Below, piece by piece: positions 50,033-59,131 of a DNA stretch of 64,000 nucleotides. Source of the DNA: GAS188 sp035949255 (GTDB taxonomy: Bacteria; Pseudomonadota; Alphaproteobacteria; Rhizobiales; Beijerinckiaceae); the NCBI GenBank assembly GCA_035949255.1, contig DASZIL010000033.1, forward strand, positions 16,832 to 80,831, in the 5' to 3' direction. The position numbers and the translations under genes are program-made. The notes below the pieces were generated by a model. That model did no database searches. It was not told the origin of the DNA and saw only the letters and a list, made by a program, of their open reading frames with translations. Each line of letters starts with the position of its first letter. Position 1 is the stretch's first letter.

Positions 50033-50755
50033 GTGACGATATTCTCATGGGCTCGCCGGGGTTCCGAGCGTTCGTTCCTTGTCACGGTCTCGATTTCGAC
50101 TAGCGCGGTGGCCTTCATTATAGCATTGCTGTTTCTCATGGCTTGGTCTTTCTCCCGATCGGCGATAGCCAATCTAGTGAGCGGGGATCAAATCGTCGGA
50201 ATCAATGCAGAATTGGCGCAGGGTGGGGTATATGTCTTGCTCGCCGGGGACTCTCACATTGCATATCTCGGCACCCCGAAGCTGCCCTGCGGCACGCGCG
50301 TCATCAATGCGGGCATCAACGGCATTAAAGCGGATGGCTATTTAGAATTGCTTGGCCGCCTGCATTTCGTTCGCGCGGCCCGGGCTGCTCTCCTGACGAT
50401 CGGCACAAACTATCTTATCCGAAAGACATCGGGAGACAGATTTGACGAGTTTCGCGCGGACATAAATGCCCTGATCCCCCGCCTGTTACGTGATGTCGAT
50501 CATCTGGTCGTGACTGCCCTCCCTCCCGTTGCCGAAAGCCTCGAGTCGAGGCTTGACGTCCATGCCATTCGGCGCTTCTCCGAATATCTACGCCAACTCT
50601 GCACAATAAGGGGCTGCACCTATATCGATCCCTTCCTGTCCTTACGAACCGACCGCTTCGGTATCGCGAGCGCAGAGGCGATGGATATTGGTGGTCTCCA
50701 TCTCGCTAACTATCAGGAGCAGTTTCGCAGAGTGGCGCCGTTGCTATGCCAGTAA
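50033..50755 (+). CDS. Membrane-anchored SGNH/GDSL-hydrolase-like protein
   Basis: 240 residues from a GTG at 50033 with AAGGGG about nine bases upstream. One N-terminal helix (SISTSAVAFIIALLFLMAW) anchors it with the rest outside the cytoplasm. SGNH blocks are visible: block I YVLLAGDSHIAYLG with Ser74, block II VINAGINGIKADG, block III LLTIGTNYLIRKTS, and a C-terminal DIGGLHLANYQ with Asp218 and His223. The Asp-His spacing is five rather than three residues, so activity is uncertain. Such proteins often de-acetylate or de-acylate surface glycans. The gene is less GC-rich than its surroundings and has no operon partner. Confidence 0.7.
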   Translation: MTIFSWARRGSERSFLVTVSISTSAVAFIIALLFLMAWSFSRSAIANLVSGDQIVGINAELAQGGVYVLLAGDSHIAYLGTPKLPCGTRVINAGINGIKADGYLELLGRLHFVRAARAALLTIGTNYLIRKTSGDRFDEFRADINALIPRLLRDVDHLVVTALPPVAESLESRLDVHAIRRFSEYLRQLCTIRGCTYIDPFLSLRTDRFGIASAEAMDIGGLHLANYQEQFRRVAPLLCQ

Positions 50756-51020
50756 ATAGGCTACGGATGTGTCCTGAATTTTGTGTAAGACGTACCCGTG
50801 AACAGGTTGCTGCGGTTTCTGGGGCCAGCGCAGTCACCCACGAAAACGCGTTACCAAAATTCAACGACGGATTGTCCCATGGTTCTTGTCCATTCAATTC
50901 CCCGGTCGCTAGCGCATGCCGGCATTCTTAATGGCCAGGTCACCTAGCAAGAAAGACGTGGATGACTGATCCTCGGAACAGGTCCGAGCACGGCCATGGC
51001 CCGATCTTGGCTTTGCTCGA
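50756..51020. other. Intergenic stretch between convergent genes
   Basis: About 265 bases after the SGNH-like gene. No supported gene, clear terminator or repeat. Small open frames on both strands lack ribosome sites. Confidence 0.45.
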
Positions 51021-51374
51021 TCAGGGCGCGTCGGAGCACGGCGCTTGGCAGAAAAAACAATTGGTCTCAAGACCATTGTCGTGCGCGTCCAAGGGATGCA
51101 ATTGCCACATTCCGACCGGATCTTCAGTCTTGCTACTGCCATCGAGCTCGCGCAATCTTCCGATATCGGATGAGATTTCGCGCGCAATCAGAGCAACCTC
51201 ACTGGCTGAATGCCGATCGATGCGTGCCATCTGGTCCGCGAGCTCCGTCAACACCCTTGTGCTTTGCGTCAACTGGCATGCTTTCGCGTAAAGGTTCGAG
51301 AGGACGATCGACGTTGTCAGAAGCAACAGAAGGTTGAACGTCGAGAAGGCGATGTAGAAGCTGGTTTCCGTCAC
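51021..51374 (-). CDS. Small single-helix membrane protein, unknown
   Basis: 117 residues from a GTG at 51374, chosen because GGGAG lies six bases upstream; a TTG at 51401 would start nine residues earlier with no such site. One hydrophobic helix (IAFSTFNLLLLLTTSIVLSN, about residues 8-27) is followed by a charged helical stretch likely to be a coiled coil (STRVLTELADQMARIDRHSA, IAREISSDIGRLREL). The C-terminus has three cysteines (ETNCFFCQAPCSDAP). No family recognised. It lies in the lower-GC stretch and has no obvious partner. Confidence 0.5.
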   Translation of the reverse strand: MTETSFYIAFSTFNLLLLLTTSIVLSNLYAKACQLTQSTRVLTELADQMARIDRHSASEVALIAREISSDIGRLRELDGSSKTEDPVGMWQLHPLDAHDNGLETNCFFCQAPCSDAP

Positions 51375-52258
51375 GTCGATCTCCCTATTATCAAGGTTCA
51401 ATTTTCGCGGTTCCGAGGCCCGGCACCAAGACTTGCAGTTGGTCCGATTCGCTCGACTTCATTCGTATTCGCCCGTAGCCGCTTGTATTTCACCTCGACG
51501 GAAACAGCGGGGTATTGGACTTTCTAGAAATCGTTTCAATAGATCAATCTTCTGCTTTGTCAATGCATTTGCATCCAATTAAATGCAGATGCATGCATTA
51601 CCGCAAAATTCGATGAAACTCGGTGCGCTTCTGCGAAGCAAAGCTGCAAATCTAGAGCACTCGAAAGCTCTAGACCCAAACGTACTCCGGTTTATTCCCT
51701 TGCTTTCCATGAATTCGACCTACTTCAATACTTTTCTTTTAGGTCGTGTTCGTTATTCCTCGCCAGCGTTTTGGAACGCCTACAAAGATTGGCGGACTTT
51801 GAAAGAGAGGGGAAAGTCAGAAATCTTTCAATGCCTCATTTTCGTTTTCAATTCATGCGATCTCTTTCGCTTGAGTGGGAGATAGCACGAAAAACTTCAG
51901 ATATCCTTGGCTTTGCGATCAAAAACTCGTGATAGTCGGCGAGCTGCGCGAGCCTGACGGCTCAAGGTCTCGCCGCCATAAGGGCCCCCCGTTCAATGAT
52001 TTTGCGCAATCTTCAGGACAACCGGACCCGATCAGGCTCGACCCGGCTGCCTCGGATCGAGTGAGCGACATGCGCGCAATCCCTTTTTTGACGCATGATC
52101 TTGCCGCAAAAATAGTTCCCATTTTGCGGATCATGCTACGGAAGCCGAGGGCCAGGTCGCGTCGAGAAGAGCGGGCGTTGATCGGCTGTGGACATCGCAA
52201 GGCCCGTGTTTCATGTGATGAGGCCCGGATGAAGCTGTGATCGCTCGGGGATGGCGCG
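51375..52258. other. 884-base region with no supported gene
   Basis: A/T-rich from about 51480 to 51900, including runs such as AATTAAATGCAGATGC. A plus-strand frame at 51583-51885 could encode 100 residues but has no recognisable motif or ribosome-binding site, so I leave it out. From 52.0 kb the GC content recovers. One palindromic repeat lies at 52093-52136. Confidence 0.45.
52093..52136. repeat. Nested palindromic repeat (GCATGATC / CCGCAAAA type)
   Basis: Outer arms GCATGATC (52093-52100) and GATCATGC (52129-52136) are perfect. Inner arms CCGCAAAA (52104-52111) and TTTTGCGG (52122-52129) are also perfect. The inner core matches the hairpin between etfA and hbd (17394-17420) and the outer core matches the repeat at 19942-19992, so the three are versions of one dispersed family. 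Confidence 0.6.
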
Positions 52259-52828
52259 ATGGCGGATGAAATCTCTTATCATCTCTTTGACACGAGCCTC
52301 GGCCCGCTCGGGATCGCATGGGCGAACGGCGGGTTGCTCAGGCTGCAACTCCCGGAGACCGACCGTGCTCGGACTTTGCGCAGGCTGAAGGCGAGGCGCT
52401 CGGCTTCGTGGGTGCAGGCAAGCCCCACCCCGATGGTTCGTCAGGCCATCAGGGAGATCGACCGGCATATTTCAGGCGAGAGATCCGAGTTTTCCGACAT
52501 CCCCCTCGACCTGACCGAGGTCAGCGCCTTCGATCGAAAAGTCTATGAGGCGGCGCGCTCGATCCCCTGGGGCCGCACCGCAAGCTACGGCGAGCTCGCC
52601 GTTCTCGCCGGGTGCCCCGGCGAGGCGCGTGACGTGGGTCAGGCACTGGGCCGAAATCCGATTGCGATCATCATTCCCTGCCATCGTATCCTGGCCAAGG
52701 GTAACCGCATCGGCGGCTTCTCGGCTCATGGCGGCAGGCTCACAAAGGAGCGCCTGCTGGCGATAGAAGGCGTGGACCTCGAAGGCGACGCCCCTTTGCT
52801 TCCGGGGCTTTTGCCGAGGGGTTGGTGA
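52259..52828 (+). CDS. ogt: Methylated-DNA--[protein]-cysteine S-methyltransferase
   Basis: 189 residues. Suicide repair of O6-methylguanine and O4-methylthymine. The acceptor Cys141 sits in AIIIPCHRILAKGNRIGGFS, with the Asn/Arg-binding helix upstream (YEAARSIPWGRTASYGELA, ARDVGQALGRNP) and the C-terminal GGRLTKERLLAIEG. The N-terminal domain is divergent and there is no AraC-like Ada domain, so this is an Ogt rather than Ada protein. Stands alone; convergent with the amidase gene. Confidence 0.94.
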   Translation: MADEISYHLFDTSLGPLGIAWANGGLLRLQLPETDRARTLRRLKARRSASWVQASPTPMVRQAIREIDRHISGERSEFSDIPLDLTEVSAFDRKVYEAARSIPWGRTASYGELAVLAGCPGEARDVGQALGRNPIAIIIPCHRILAKGNRIGGFSAHGGRLTKERLLAIEGVDLEGDAPLLPGLLPRGW

Positions 52829-52879
52829 ACAGAGCGGCGGTGCACGCTCCTTTTCGGTCAAACGAACACATAAAGCACG

Positions 52880-54535
52880 CTATTCGAGCGGCGGTCGGCG
52901 ATCCCAAACCGCGAATTCCTTCTCGAGCGCCTTGCCGATGCGCAGGATTGTGCCTTCATCAAAGAGACGGCCGTATAGAGAGATCGCATGCGGCACCGTG
53001 AAGCTCGGCCCCTTCCTCGGCGAGCCTTGCTCGATGCGCGCTCGCGCAAGCGACAAGGGCCCACGCGTCTCGGATTGGCGGAACCCCGAACGCATGACGA
53101 GAGAGGGATGGCCGGTGAAGTTGGTGATGGTCAGCATCGGGCCGACGATGCAAGGGCCGATCATGGCATCGACCGTGCCGAAGGCCGCCTCCATGTCCTG
53201 CATCACGCGCCGTCGCAAACGGTCGAGCTGAACATGATCGACCGCTGAAAGAAAGCGCGCCTTGCGGAAGGTGTTTGGCCACGCGCCCGGCTCTTGCCAG
53301 GAAAGCTCATCGTCCCGGTTGTCGAGGGTGAGCTCCTCGAAGGCGGCGGCCGCTTCGGCGAAGAGGATGTTCATGAGCGCTTCGTAAGGCAGGTCCGGCC
53401 GTTCGAGCGCCACGAGCTCGAGGCCGAGGCGCCGCGCGGCCTCGAGCGCCGCACGGTCGAGCTCACCGGCTTCCGGCAAGGCGAAGTCCTTGGGGAAATA
53501 GCCGAGGCGAAGCCCCTCGACGGGTTCCGCCGCGTCATAGCCGAAGGGCGCCGCGATCGAGCCTGGATCGTCCTCGTCGAAGCCGTTGATCGCGGCGAGG
53601 ACAAGCGCCGTATCCTCGACCGTCCGGCACATCGGCCCGATCTTGTCGAGGCTCCAGCAGAGCGCCATGGCGCCCGCTCGCGAGACGCGCCCGAAGCTCG
53701 GGCGCAAACCCGTGGTCCCGCAGCGGATCGAGGGGGCGACGATCGAGCCGAGGGTCTCGGTGCCGATGGAAAAACCGACGAGGCCCGCCGCCGTCGCCGA
53801 GCCCGAGCCCGCGCTCGAGCCACTCGATCCTTCCTCGATATTCCACGGGTTGCGGGTGCGCCCTTCATACCAGATGTCGCCGTAGGCGAGCGCGCCGAGC
53901 GTCGTCTTGGCGATGAGCACCGCACCGGCCTCAGTGAGCTTCTTCACCACGGTCGCATCGCTCTCGGGGATGCGCCCCCGATAGGGCTCGGCGCCCCAGC
54001 CGGTCGCGATGCCCGCCGTGTCGAGAAGGTCCTTGGCGCCCCAGGGGATGCCATGCAGCGGGCCGAGATAAATGCCTTCCGCGAGAAGCCGGTCGGCGCG
54101 CCTCGCTTGCTCGCGCGCAAGCTCCGGCGTCGCCACGGCGATGCATTTGAGCTTTTCGCCGAGCTGCGCGATCCTTTCGAGATAGATCCCGGTCAGGCGC
54201 AGCGAGGTGAGGTCGCCGCCGCGGATCCAGCGTGCGAGATGGGTGACCGGCGCGAAGGCGATGTCGATGTCGCCACCTGGCAACGGCGGCGCCGGGCCGT
54301 CGCCCGGACGGAAAATGCCGGGATCGATCGGCTTCCAACCCGGAAGCCTCGGATCGAAACGCGTCGCGGGCGCCAAGCCCTTCGGCAGCCGGAGCGCGCG
54401 CCGCTTGATCGCAAGCTCGATCTGACCGGCGATATTATCGAGCATCTGCAGGCGCTCGGCGTCAGAATAGTCGACACCGAGAAGCCGCTCCGCTTCCGCG
54501 ATCGTCGCGGCATTGATGGGCCTTTGCTCATTCAC
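52880..54535 (-). CDS. Amidase (amidase-signature family)
   Basis: 551 residues from a GTG at 54535, where GGAGG lies 11 bases upstream; the frame is open for 81 more codons but that part is not coding-like. The Ser-cisSer-Lys triad is intact: Lys in IPWGAKDLLDTAG, cis-Ser in the GSSGSSAGSGSATAAGLVGF stretch, and nucleophile Ser in SIGTETLGSIVAPS. The N-terminal 80 residues form a helical extension (INAATIAEAERLLGVDYSDA). Hydrolyses a carboxamide or acts as Glu/Asp-tRNA amidotransferase-like enzyme. It follows aapJQM on the same strand by about 100 bp, so imported amides could be substrates. Confidence 0.9.
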   Translation of the reverse strand: MNEQRPINAATIAEAERLLGVDYSDAERLQMLDNIAGQIELAIKRRALRLPKGLAPATRFDPRLPGWKPIDPGIFRPGDGPAPPLPGGDIDIAFAPVTHLARWIRGGDLTSLRLTGIYLERIAQLGEKLKCIAVATPELAREQARRADRLLAEGIYLGPLHGIPWGAKDLLDTAGIATGWGAEPYRGRIPESDATVVKKLTEAGAVLIAKTTLGALAYGDIWYEGRTRNPWNIEEGSSGSSAGSGSATAAGLVGFSIGTETLGSIVAPSIRCGTTGLRPSFGRVSRAGAMALCWSLDKIGPMCRTVEDTALVLAAINGFDEDDPGSIAAPFGYDAAEPVEGLRLGYFPKDFALPEAGELDRAALEAARRLGLELVALERPDLPYEALMNILFAEAAAAFEELTLDNRDDELSWQEPGAWPNTFRKARFLSAVDHVQLDRLRRRVMQDMEAAFGTVDAMIGPCIVGPMLTITNFTGHPSLVMRSGFRQSETRGPLSLARARIEQGSPRKGPSFTVPHAISLYGRLFDEGTILRIGKALEKEFAVWDRRPPLE

Positions 54536-54638
54536 GACTGACTTAGCCTCCAGCGCCCGCGGTGAGAATGGCGCGCCTTGCGCGCGAGGTGCAATCCCAA
54601 AATGCGGGATCAAGCATTCGCTAAGCGCTCGCGAGCCT

Positions 54639-55691
54639 TCAGCTCGCGCCCTCGCCCGCGCGAAGCTTGCGTTCGAGCGCCTGGCTGTAACGGGACATGA
54701 AGAAGCAAGGGCCAAAATAGAGCGCCGCGACGAAGAGATAGGCTTCAAGCGCAAAGCTCCTCCAGGCGGGGTCGCCAAGGGCCTGCTTGGTCGCGAGCAA
54801 GAGGTCCATCAAGCCGACGATGCCGACGAGCGACGTGTCCTTGAACAAGGCGATGAAGACATTGACGATCCCTGGGATGGCGATGCGCAACGCTTGGGGC
54901 ACCACGACCAGGAGGTTCGCGCGCACAGGGCTTAGCCCGAGCGAGCGGGCCGCCTCCTCTTGCGAAGCCGGCACGCCTTGCAAGCCGCCGCGAATGGCCT
55001 CGGCGAGGTATGCGGCGCTGAAGAGCGCGATCGCGACGAGCGCCCGCAGGAGCTCGTCGATCTGCACATGGCGGGGCATGAAGAGCGGCAGCATGAAGGA
55101 AGCCATGAACAACAGGCTCACCAGCGGAACGCCGCGCATCAGCTCGATGAAGGCGGCGCACAAGGCGCTCACGAGCGAAAGCCGCGACCGCCGCCCGAGC
55201 GCAAGCGCGATGGCGAGCGGAAAGGCGATCGCAATGCCGGAAACGGAAAGAATGAGGGTGAGCGGCAGCCCGCCCCAGCTCGTGCTCTCCACATAGGCGA
55301 GGCCGAAGACGCCGCCCCACATCAGGGCCGCGACGGCGGTCGATGCGACGAGGAGCGCGACGGGGAGGGAGCGCGGGCGAATGAAGCCGCCGCAAGCGCT
55401 CCCGATCAGGCTCACGATGACGAGCATGGCGGCGAGCGGCCGCCATGCCTCCGCGTAAGGGTATCGCCCGAAGAGGATGAGACGGTATTTCTCATGCACG
55501 AAGGCCCAGCAGGCCCCGCCCGCCGCCCGGCATTCGAGCGGCGTCTTCGCCGTGAAGCTCGCATCGATGAGCGCCCATCTGAGGAGTGGCGGAAGCGCGA
55601 GCGCGAGGAGCGCCAGCACGGCCAAGGTCAAGAGGCTGTTGCCGAGGCTGCCGAAGAAGCGCCGCCAGAGATTTTCGAGCGCGCCGGTCAT
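54639..55691 (-). CDS. aapM: General L-amino acid ABC transporter permease AapM type
   Basis: 350 residues from ATG 55691, which overlaps the AapQ stop (ATGA). A polar N-terminus is followed by several membrane helices, a periplasmic segment with paired Cys (TPLECRAAGGACWAFV) and the HisM-type core with ELMRGVPLVSLLFMASFMLP, the EAA loop in EEAARSLGLSPVRANLLVVV and PQALRIAIPGIVNVFIALFK. The extended N-terminal half distinguishes AapQ/AapM-type permeases. It partners AapQ and AapJ; no ATPase follows, only the amidase gene. Confidence 0.9.
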   Translation of the reverse strand: MTGALENLWRRFFGSLGNSLLTLAVLALLALALPPLLRWALIDASFTAKTPLECRAAGGACWAFVHEKYRLILFGRYPYAEAWRPLAAMLVIVSLIGSACGGFIRPRSLPVALLVASTAVAALMWGGVFGLAYVESTSWGGLPLTLILSVSGIAIAFPLAIALALGRRSRLSLVSALCAAFIELMRGVPLVSLLFMASFMLPLFMPRHVQIDELLRALVAIALFSAAYLAEAIRGGLQGVPASQEEAARSLGLSPVRANLLVVVPQALRIAIPGIVNVFIALFKDTSLVGIVGLMDLLLATKQALGDPAWRSFALEAYLFVAALYFGPCFFMSRYSQALERKLRAGEGAS

Positions 55692-56851
55692 GGCGCCCCG
55701 ATGAGCCCTACACGGGCATTGTACCAATTCATGAAGCCTGCGATCGAAAGGCTCAACGTGAGGTAGGCGGCCATCACCATGCCGATGACCTCGAGCGCCT
55801 GCCCTGTCTGATTGACGATGGTGTTACCGACGGACATGAGATCGGGGTAGCCGATGGCGACGGCAAGCGAGCTGTTCTTGGCGAGGTTCAAATATTGGCT
55901 CGCGAGCGGCGGCACGGCGACGCGCAACGCCTGCGGCACGATGACCAGGCGAAGCCTCTGTCCTCGCCGCAAGCCGAGCGCCGCCGCCGCCTCGCCTTGG
56001 CCGGGTGCCACGGATTGGATGGCGCCGCGCAGGATTTCGGCGATGAAGGCGCCGTTATAGAGCGAAAGGCCGATGAGGAGCGCGGTGAGCTCCGGCGTGA
56101 GCGTACCCCCGCCGACGAAGCCGAAGCGCCGCTCTTGCGGAATGTCGAGAGGAGAGCTGGCGAGCATCCGCGCAAGAAGAAGCGCCGCCGGCAAAAGCGC
56201 TAGCGCCCAAGCGAGCCATGCCGCGTATCGTTTCCCGGTTCGCGCCTGGTGAAGCTTCGCCAAGTGACGGAAAACCATCGCCGCGACGAGCCCGGCGCCG
56301 AGCGCGACCAGCGGCACGACGGGTTTCTCGCCGAGCACGGGGAAATGCAACCCGCTCTTTGCGAGGTAGAGACCGGGAAGAAGCGCGGGCGCCGCGCCAT
56401 CCGGCGGCAAAAGCTCGGTGAGGACGGCGTACCAGAGATAAAGCTGGAGCAGGAGCGGCACGTTGCGGAGCGCCTCCACATAGGTGCCAGCCAGGGGGCC
56501 AACGAGCGGATTGCGCGAGAGGCGTCCGAGGCCGACGCTTGAGCCGATCAGCGTCGACAGCAATATCCCGGCAGCGCTCACCGCCACGGTGTTCAGAAGG
56601 CCGACGAGAAGCGCCCTGCCATAGGTGGCGTGCTCGTCGTAAGAGAGGAAGGTCTCGCCGATGTCGAAGCCGGCGGTGCCGTGCAGGAACGCGAATCCGG
56701 TGCGGATCGAGCGTGCGCCGAGATTGCCGATAAGGTTGAAGGCGAGAAAGCCGGCGAGCGCGATGACGAGGGCGAAGATGAGCGCCTGGAGCAGGAAAGC
56801 GCGCGAAGGCGCCGCGTTCCTGCTCACAGCGAGGGCGCGAGGCGCCGCCAT
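55688..56851 (-). CDS. aapQ: General L-amino acid ABC transporter permease AapQ type
   Basis: 387 residues. An N-terminal helix (LLQALIFALVIALAGFLAFN) and a long loop with GTAGFDIGETFLSYDEHATY precede the core. The conserved TLIGSSVGLGRLSRNPLVGP, YVEALRNVPLLLQLYLWYAV, and the EAA loop in EAAAALGLRRGQRLRLVIVP are diagnostic of AapQ/BztB. It is followed without a gap by AapM. It forms the heterodimeric channel of a broad-specificity L-amino-acid importer. Confidence 0.92.
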   Translation of the reverse strand: MAAPRALAVSRNAAPSRAFLLQALIFALVIALAGFLAFNLIGNLGARSIRTGFAFLHGTAGFDIGETFLSYDEHATYGRALLVGLLNTVAVSAAGILLSTLIGSSVGLGRLSRNPLVGPLAGTYVEALRNVPLLLQLYLWYAVLTELLPPDGAAPALLPGLYLAKSGLHFPVLGEKPVVPLVALGAGLVAAMVFRHLAKLHQARTGKRYAAWLAWALALLPAALLLARMLASSPLDIPQERRFGFVGGGTLTPELTALLIGLSLYNGAFIAEILRGAIQSVAPGQGEAAAALGLRRGQRLRLVIVPQALRVAVPPLASQYLNLAKNSSLAVAIGYPDLMSVGNTIVNQTGQALEVIGMVMAAYLTLSLSIAGFMNWYNARVGLIGAP

Positions 56852-56890
56852 GGGGTCACGTTTGCGTCAACGCCGGCCGCATCGCGCCGT

Positions 56891-57931
56891 TCACCTTGCC
56901 GGCATGGCGTACATCAGCCCGCCTCGGGTCCACAGATCGTTGAGATTGCGCTCGAGCCGGAGCGGTGTCTTCGGGCCGAGATTGCGCTCGAACATCTCGC
57001 CATAGTTGCCGACTTTCTTGATTGCCCGGTAGGCGAAGGTCGGATCGAGGCCGAGCTTCATGCCGAGCTCGCCATTAACGCCGAGGAGGCGCTGAATCGA
57101 GGGGTCGGCGCTCGCCTTCATCGCATCGAGATTGGCGGCGGTGACGCCCTTCTCCTCGGCCTCGATCAGGACGTAGAGCGTCCATTTGACGATGCTGAAC
57201 CATTCGAGATCGTCGCGCGCCACGAGCGGGCCGAGGGGCTCCTTGGAGATGAGCTCTGGCAGGATGACGAAATCATCCGGCTTTGGCGCGTCGGAAGCGC
57301 GCACCGAGGAAAGATAGGACACGTCGGCCGAAAGCGCCTGGCAGCGACCGTTGAAGAAGGCCGCGCGCGCTTCATTTTGCGAGTCGAAGACGACGGGCTT
57401 GAAGGCGAGCTTGTTGGCGTGAAAATAATCCGCGAGATTGAGCTCGCTCGTCGTGCCGGAGGCGGTGCATACCGACGCCCCGTCGAGCTCGCGCGCGCTT
57501 TTGACCCCGACCGACCTGGCCACGAGAAACCCCTGGCCGTCGTAGAAATAAACGCCCGCGTAAAGAAGGCCGAGCGAGGCGTCGCGCGTCAAGGTCCAGG
57601 TGGCGAGCGTCGCCAGGAGATCGATATCGCCCGATTGCAGCGCCGCGAAACGCTGCTGTGGCGTCAAGGGAACGAATTTCACCTTGCCTGCGTCGCCCAG
57701 CACCGCGGCGGCGACGGCGCGGCAGAAATCCGTGGTCAACCCCGTCCATTCGCCCTTGCTGTCGACGATCGAGAAGCCGCCGATCCCCGTGCTCACGCCA
57801 CAGCTAAGCTCGCCGCGCTGGCGCACCGCATCGAGCGTCTTGCCGGCAAGCGCCGGCGTCGATACGCCGGCAAGGCCTATCCCCGCCGCCAGGATGACCC
57901 GGCTTGCCGCATGCTTCAGTCTCTTCATCAT
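56891..57931 (-). CDS. aapJ: General L-amino acid ABC substrate-binding protein AapJ type
   Basis: 346 residues from ATG 57931, with AAGGA about five bases upstream; the frame is open further up but without coding character. Signal peptide near residues 1-29 (SRVILAAGIGLAGVSTPALA). Family wording: LDAVRQRGELSCGVSTGIGG, FCRAVAAAVLGDAGKVKFVP, RFAALQSGDIDLLATLATWT, VGNYGEMFERNLG and the C-terminal LNDLWTRGGLMYAMP. Binds polar L-amino acids in the periplasm. First gene of aapJQM, and an ATPase (aapP) is expected but not seen downstream. Confidence 0.93.
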   Translation of the reverse strand: MMKRLKHAASRVILAAGIGLAGVSTPALAGKTLDAVRQRGELSCGVSTGIGGFSIVDSKGEWTGLTTDFCRAVAAAVLGDAGKVKFVPLTPQQRFAALQSGDIDLLATLATWTLTRDASLGLLYAGVYFYDGQGFLVARSVGVKSARELDGASVCTASGTTSELNLADYFHANKLAFKPVVFDSQNEARAAFFNGRCQALSADVSYLSSVRASDAPKPDDFVILPELISKEPLGPLVARDDLEWFSIVKWTLYVLIEAEEKGVTAANLDAMKASADPSIQRLLGVNGELGMKLGLDPTFAYRAIKKVGNYGEMFERNLGPKTPLRLERNLNDLWTRGGLMYAMPAR

Positions 57932-58273
57932 TTGCGTCCTTCGAAGATGAGGGCCGGTGCCGCGCGGGGCAGGCCGGGCAGAGGCGAGTTGGGCTGTCCA
58001 GGAACGTGTGAGGATCGGGGCTAACAAGAGGGCTAACGCGAGCTGAGGCTGACAAAAGACGCTGGCCATTGGGTTCGTGAAATACCAAGGCCTATCCACC
58101 GGCAAGCAGCGTCATCGGCTCACGAGAGCGAATATACGGAAGCGATCGGCTTCACAACCGGGAGCTGACGCTCGCTATCGTCCTGCGCGTCCTCGGACTT
58201 GATCCGAGGATCAGGCCCGCGCATCCGAGCCTTCCTCGGGCCGTCAAGGACGCCAATCCGCCCTCAATCAACC
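57932..58273. promoter_or_regulatory. Leader/promoter region of aapJ
   Basis: 342 bases between the hydrolase gene end and aapJ. No gene is supported. A GATCC-GAGGATC inverted repeat lies near 58200-58213 and could be part of a hairpin for the upstream hydrolase transcript. No confident promoter boxes. Confidence 0.4.
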
Positions 58274-59131
58274 TTACCGATGCACCATCTCGAGCGCGGC
58301 GCGGGCGAGGAGCCCGCCGGGATCCGCCAATGTCGTGCTGATCTCGAAATGGTTGAGGCCCGGACCCATGATCAACTCATCAAGCCGCCCGACGGTGCCA
58401 AGCGCTTCGGCAAAGCTCTTCGCTTGCCGCTGAAATTCGGGGCTCTCGCGCTCGCCATAAGCGATCTTGAGCGCAGTGGCGAGGTTGTGGACATGACGCA
58501 AGGGGCTCAGCGCCTCAACCTCGTCGGCAGCGAGCTTGAGATAGCTCCCGCGGTGGCTGAGCATCACCGGCTCGAGATCATAGGAGCCGCTGGCGCAAAG
58601 AGCGCCCCGCACGATCGCGTCGCCACCCATGCCGAGTTCGGCTGAGCCCTGCGTAAGCGCGGCGGCGACGAGATGGGCGCCCGAGGAATGGCCGAGCATG
58701 AAGAGCCTGCGGGGATTGGCGCCGAAGCTCTCGGCGTGCCGGTGCACGAAGGCCGTGGCGCGCCGCACCTGAGCCACCATTTCAGGCAAGCGCACCTGAG
58801 GGACGACAGCGAAGTTGATGGCGACGAAATGCACGCCCGCCTCGACGAAGACTTCCGCCGCGAAGGCGGATTGATCCTTGGTGAGGAGCGTCCAAGCGCC
58901 CCCATGCACGAAGACGCAGATCGGCGCTTTCGTCCGGTCGGTCCGAAAGAAGTCGAGCACCTCGGCTTGGGTTTCGCCATAGGCGATATTCGCCTGATGC
59001 TTCAGGCGGCCGCGCACATCCGCGCTTTTCGTCCCGTACCAGCGGATGATCTCTTCGGCATTCGGTGCCCAGGCGCTCTGCGTATAAGCGCGGTCGAGCT
59101 CCGCCTGATCATAGTCGAGATAGATTTTCAT
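58274..59131 (-). CDS. Alpha/beta hydrolase (kynurenine formamidase/esterase-like)
   Basis: 285 residues from ATG 59131 (no strong ribosome site; an earlier in-frame start at 59212 is less likely). Hydrolase features: oxyanion HGGAW in ICVFVHGGAWTLLTKDQS, nucleophile Ser in LFMLGHSSGAHLVAAAL, and a C-terminal His in GPGLNHFEISTTLADPGG. The HGGAW and GHSSGAH combination matches formamidase-like and small esterase branches. First gene of a minus-strand block with the NIPSNAP gene upstream at 113 bp. Might cleave an ester or formamide during catabolism of the imported solute. Confidence 0.86.
   Translation of the reverse strand: MKIYLDYDQAELDRAYTQSAWAPNAEEIIRWYGTKSADVRGRLKHQANIAYGETQAEVLDFFRTDRTKAPICVFVHGGAWTLLTKDQSAFAAEVFVEAGVHFVAINFAVVPQVRLPEMVAQVRRATAFVHRHAESFGANPRRLFMLGHSSGAHLVAAALTQGSAELGMGGDAIVRGALCASGSYDLEPVMLSHRGSYLKLAADEVEALSPLRHVHNLATALKIAYGERESPEFQRQAKSFAEALGTVGRLDELIMGPGLNHFEISTTLADPGGLLARAALEMVHR

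Noticed and set aside
51583..51885. 100-codon plus-strand frame
   Set aside because: Atypical composition and no ribosome site or motif; could be chance in AT-rich DNA.
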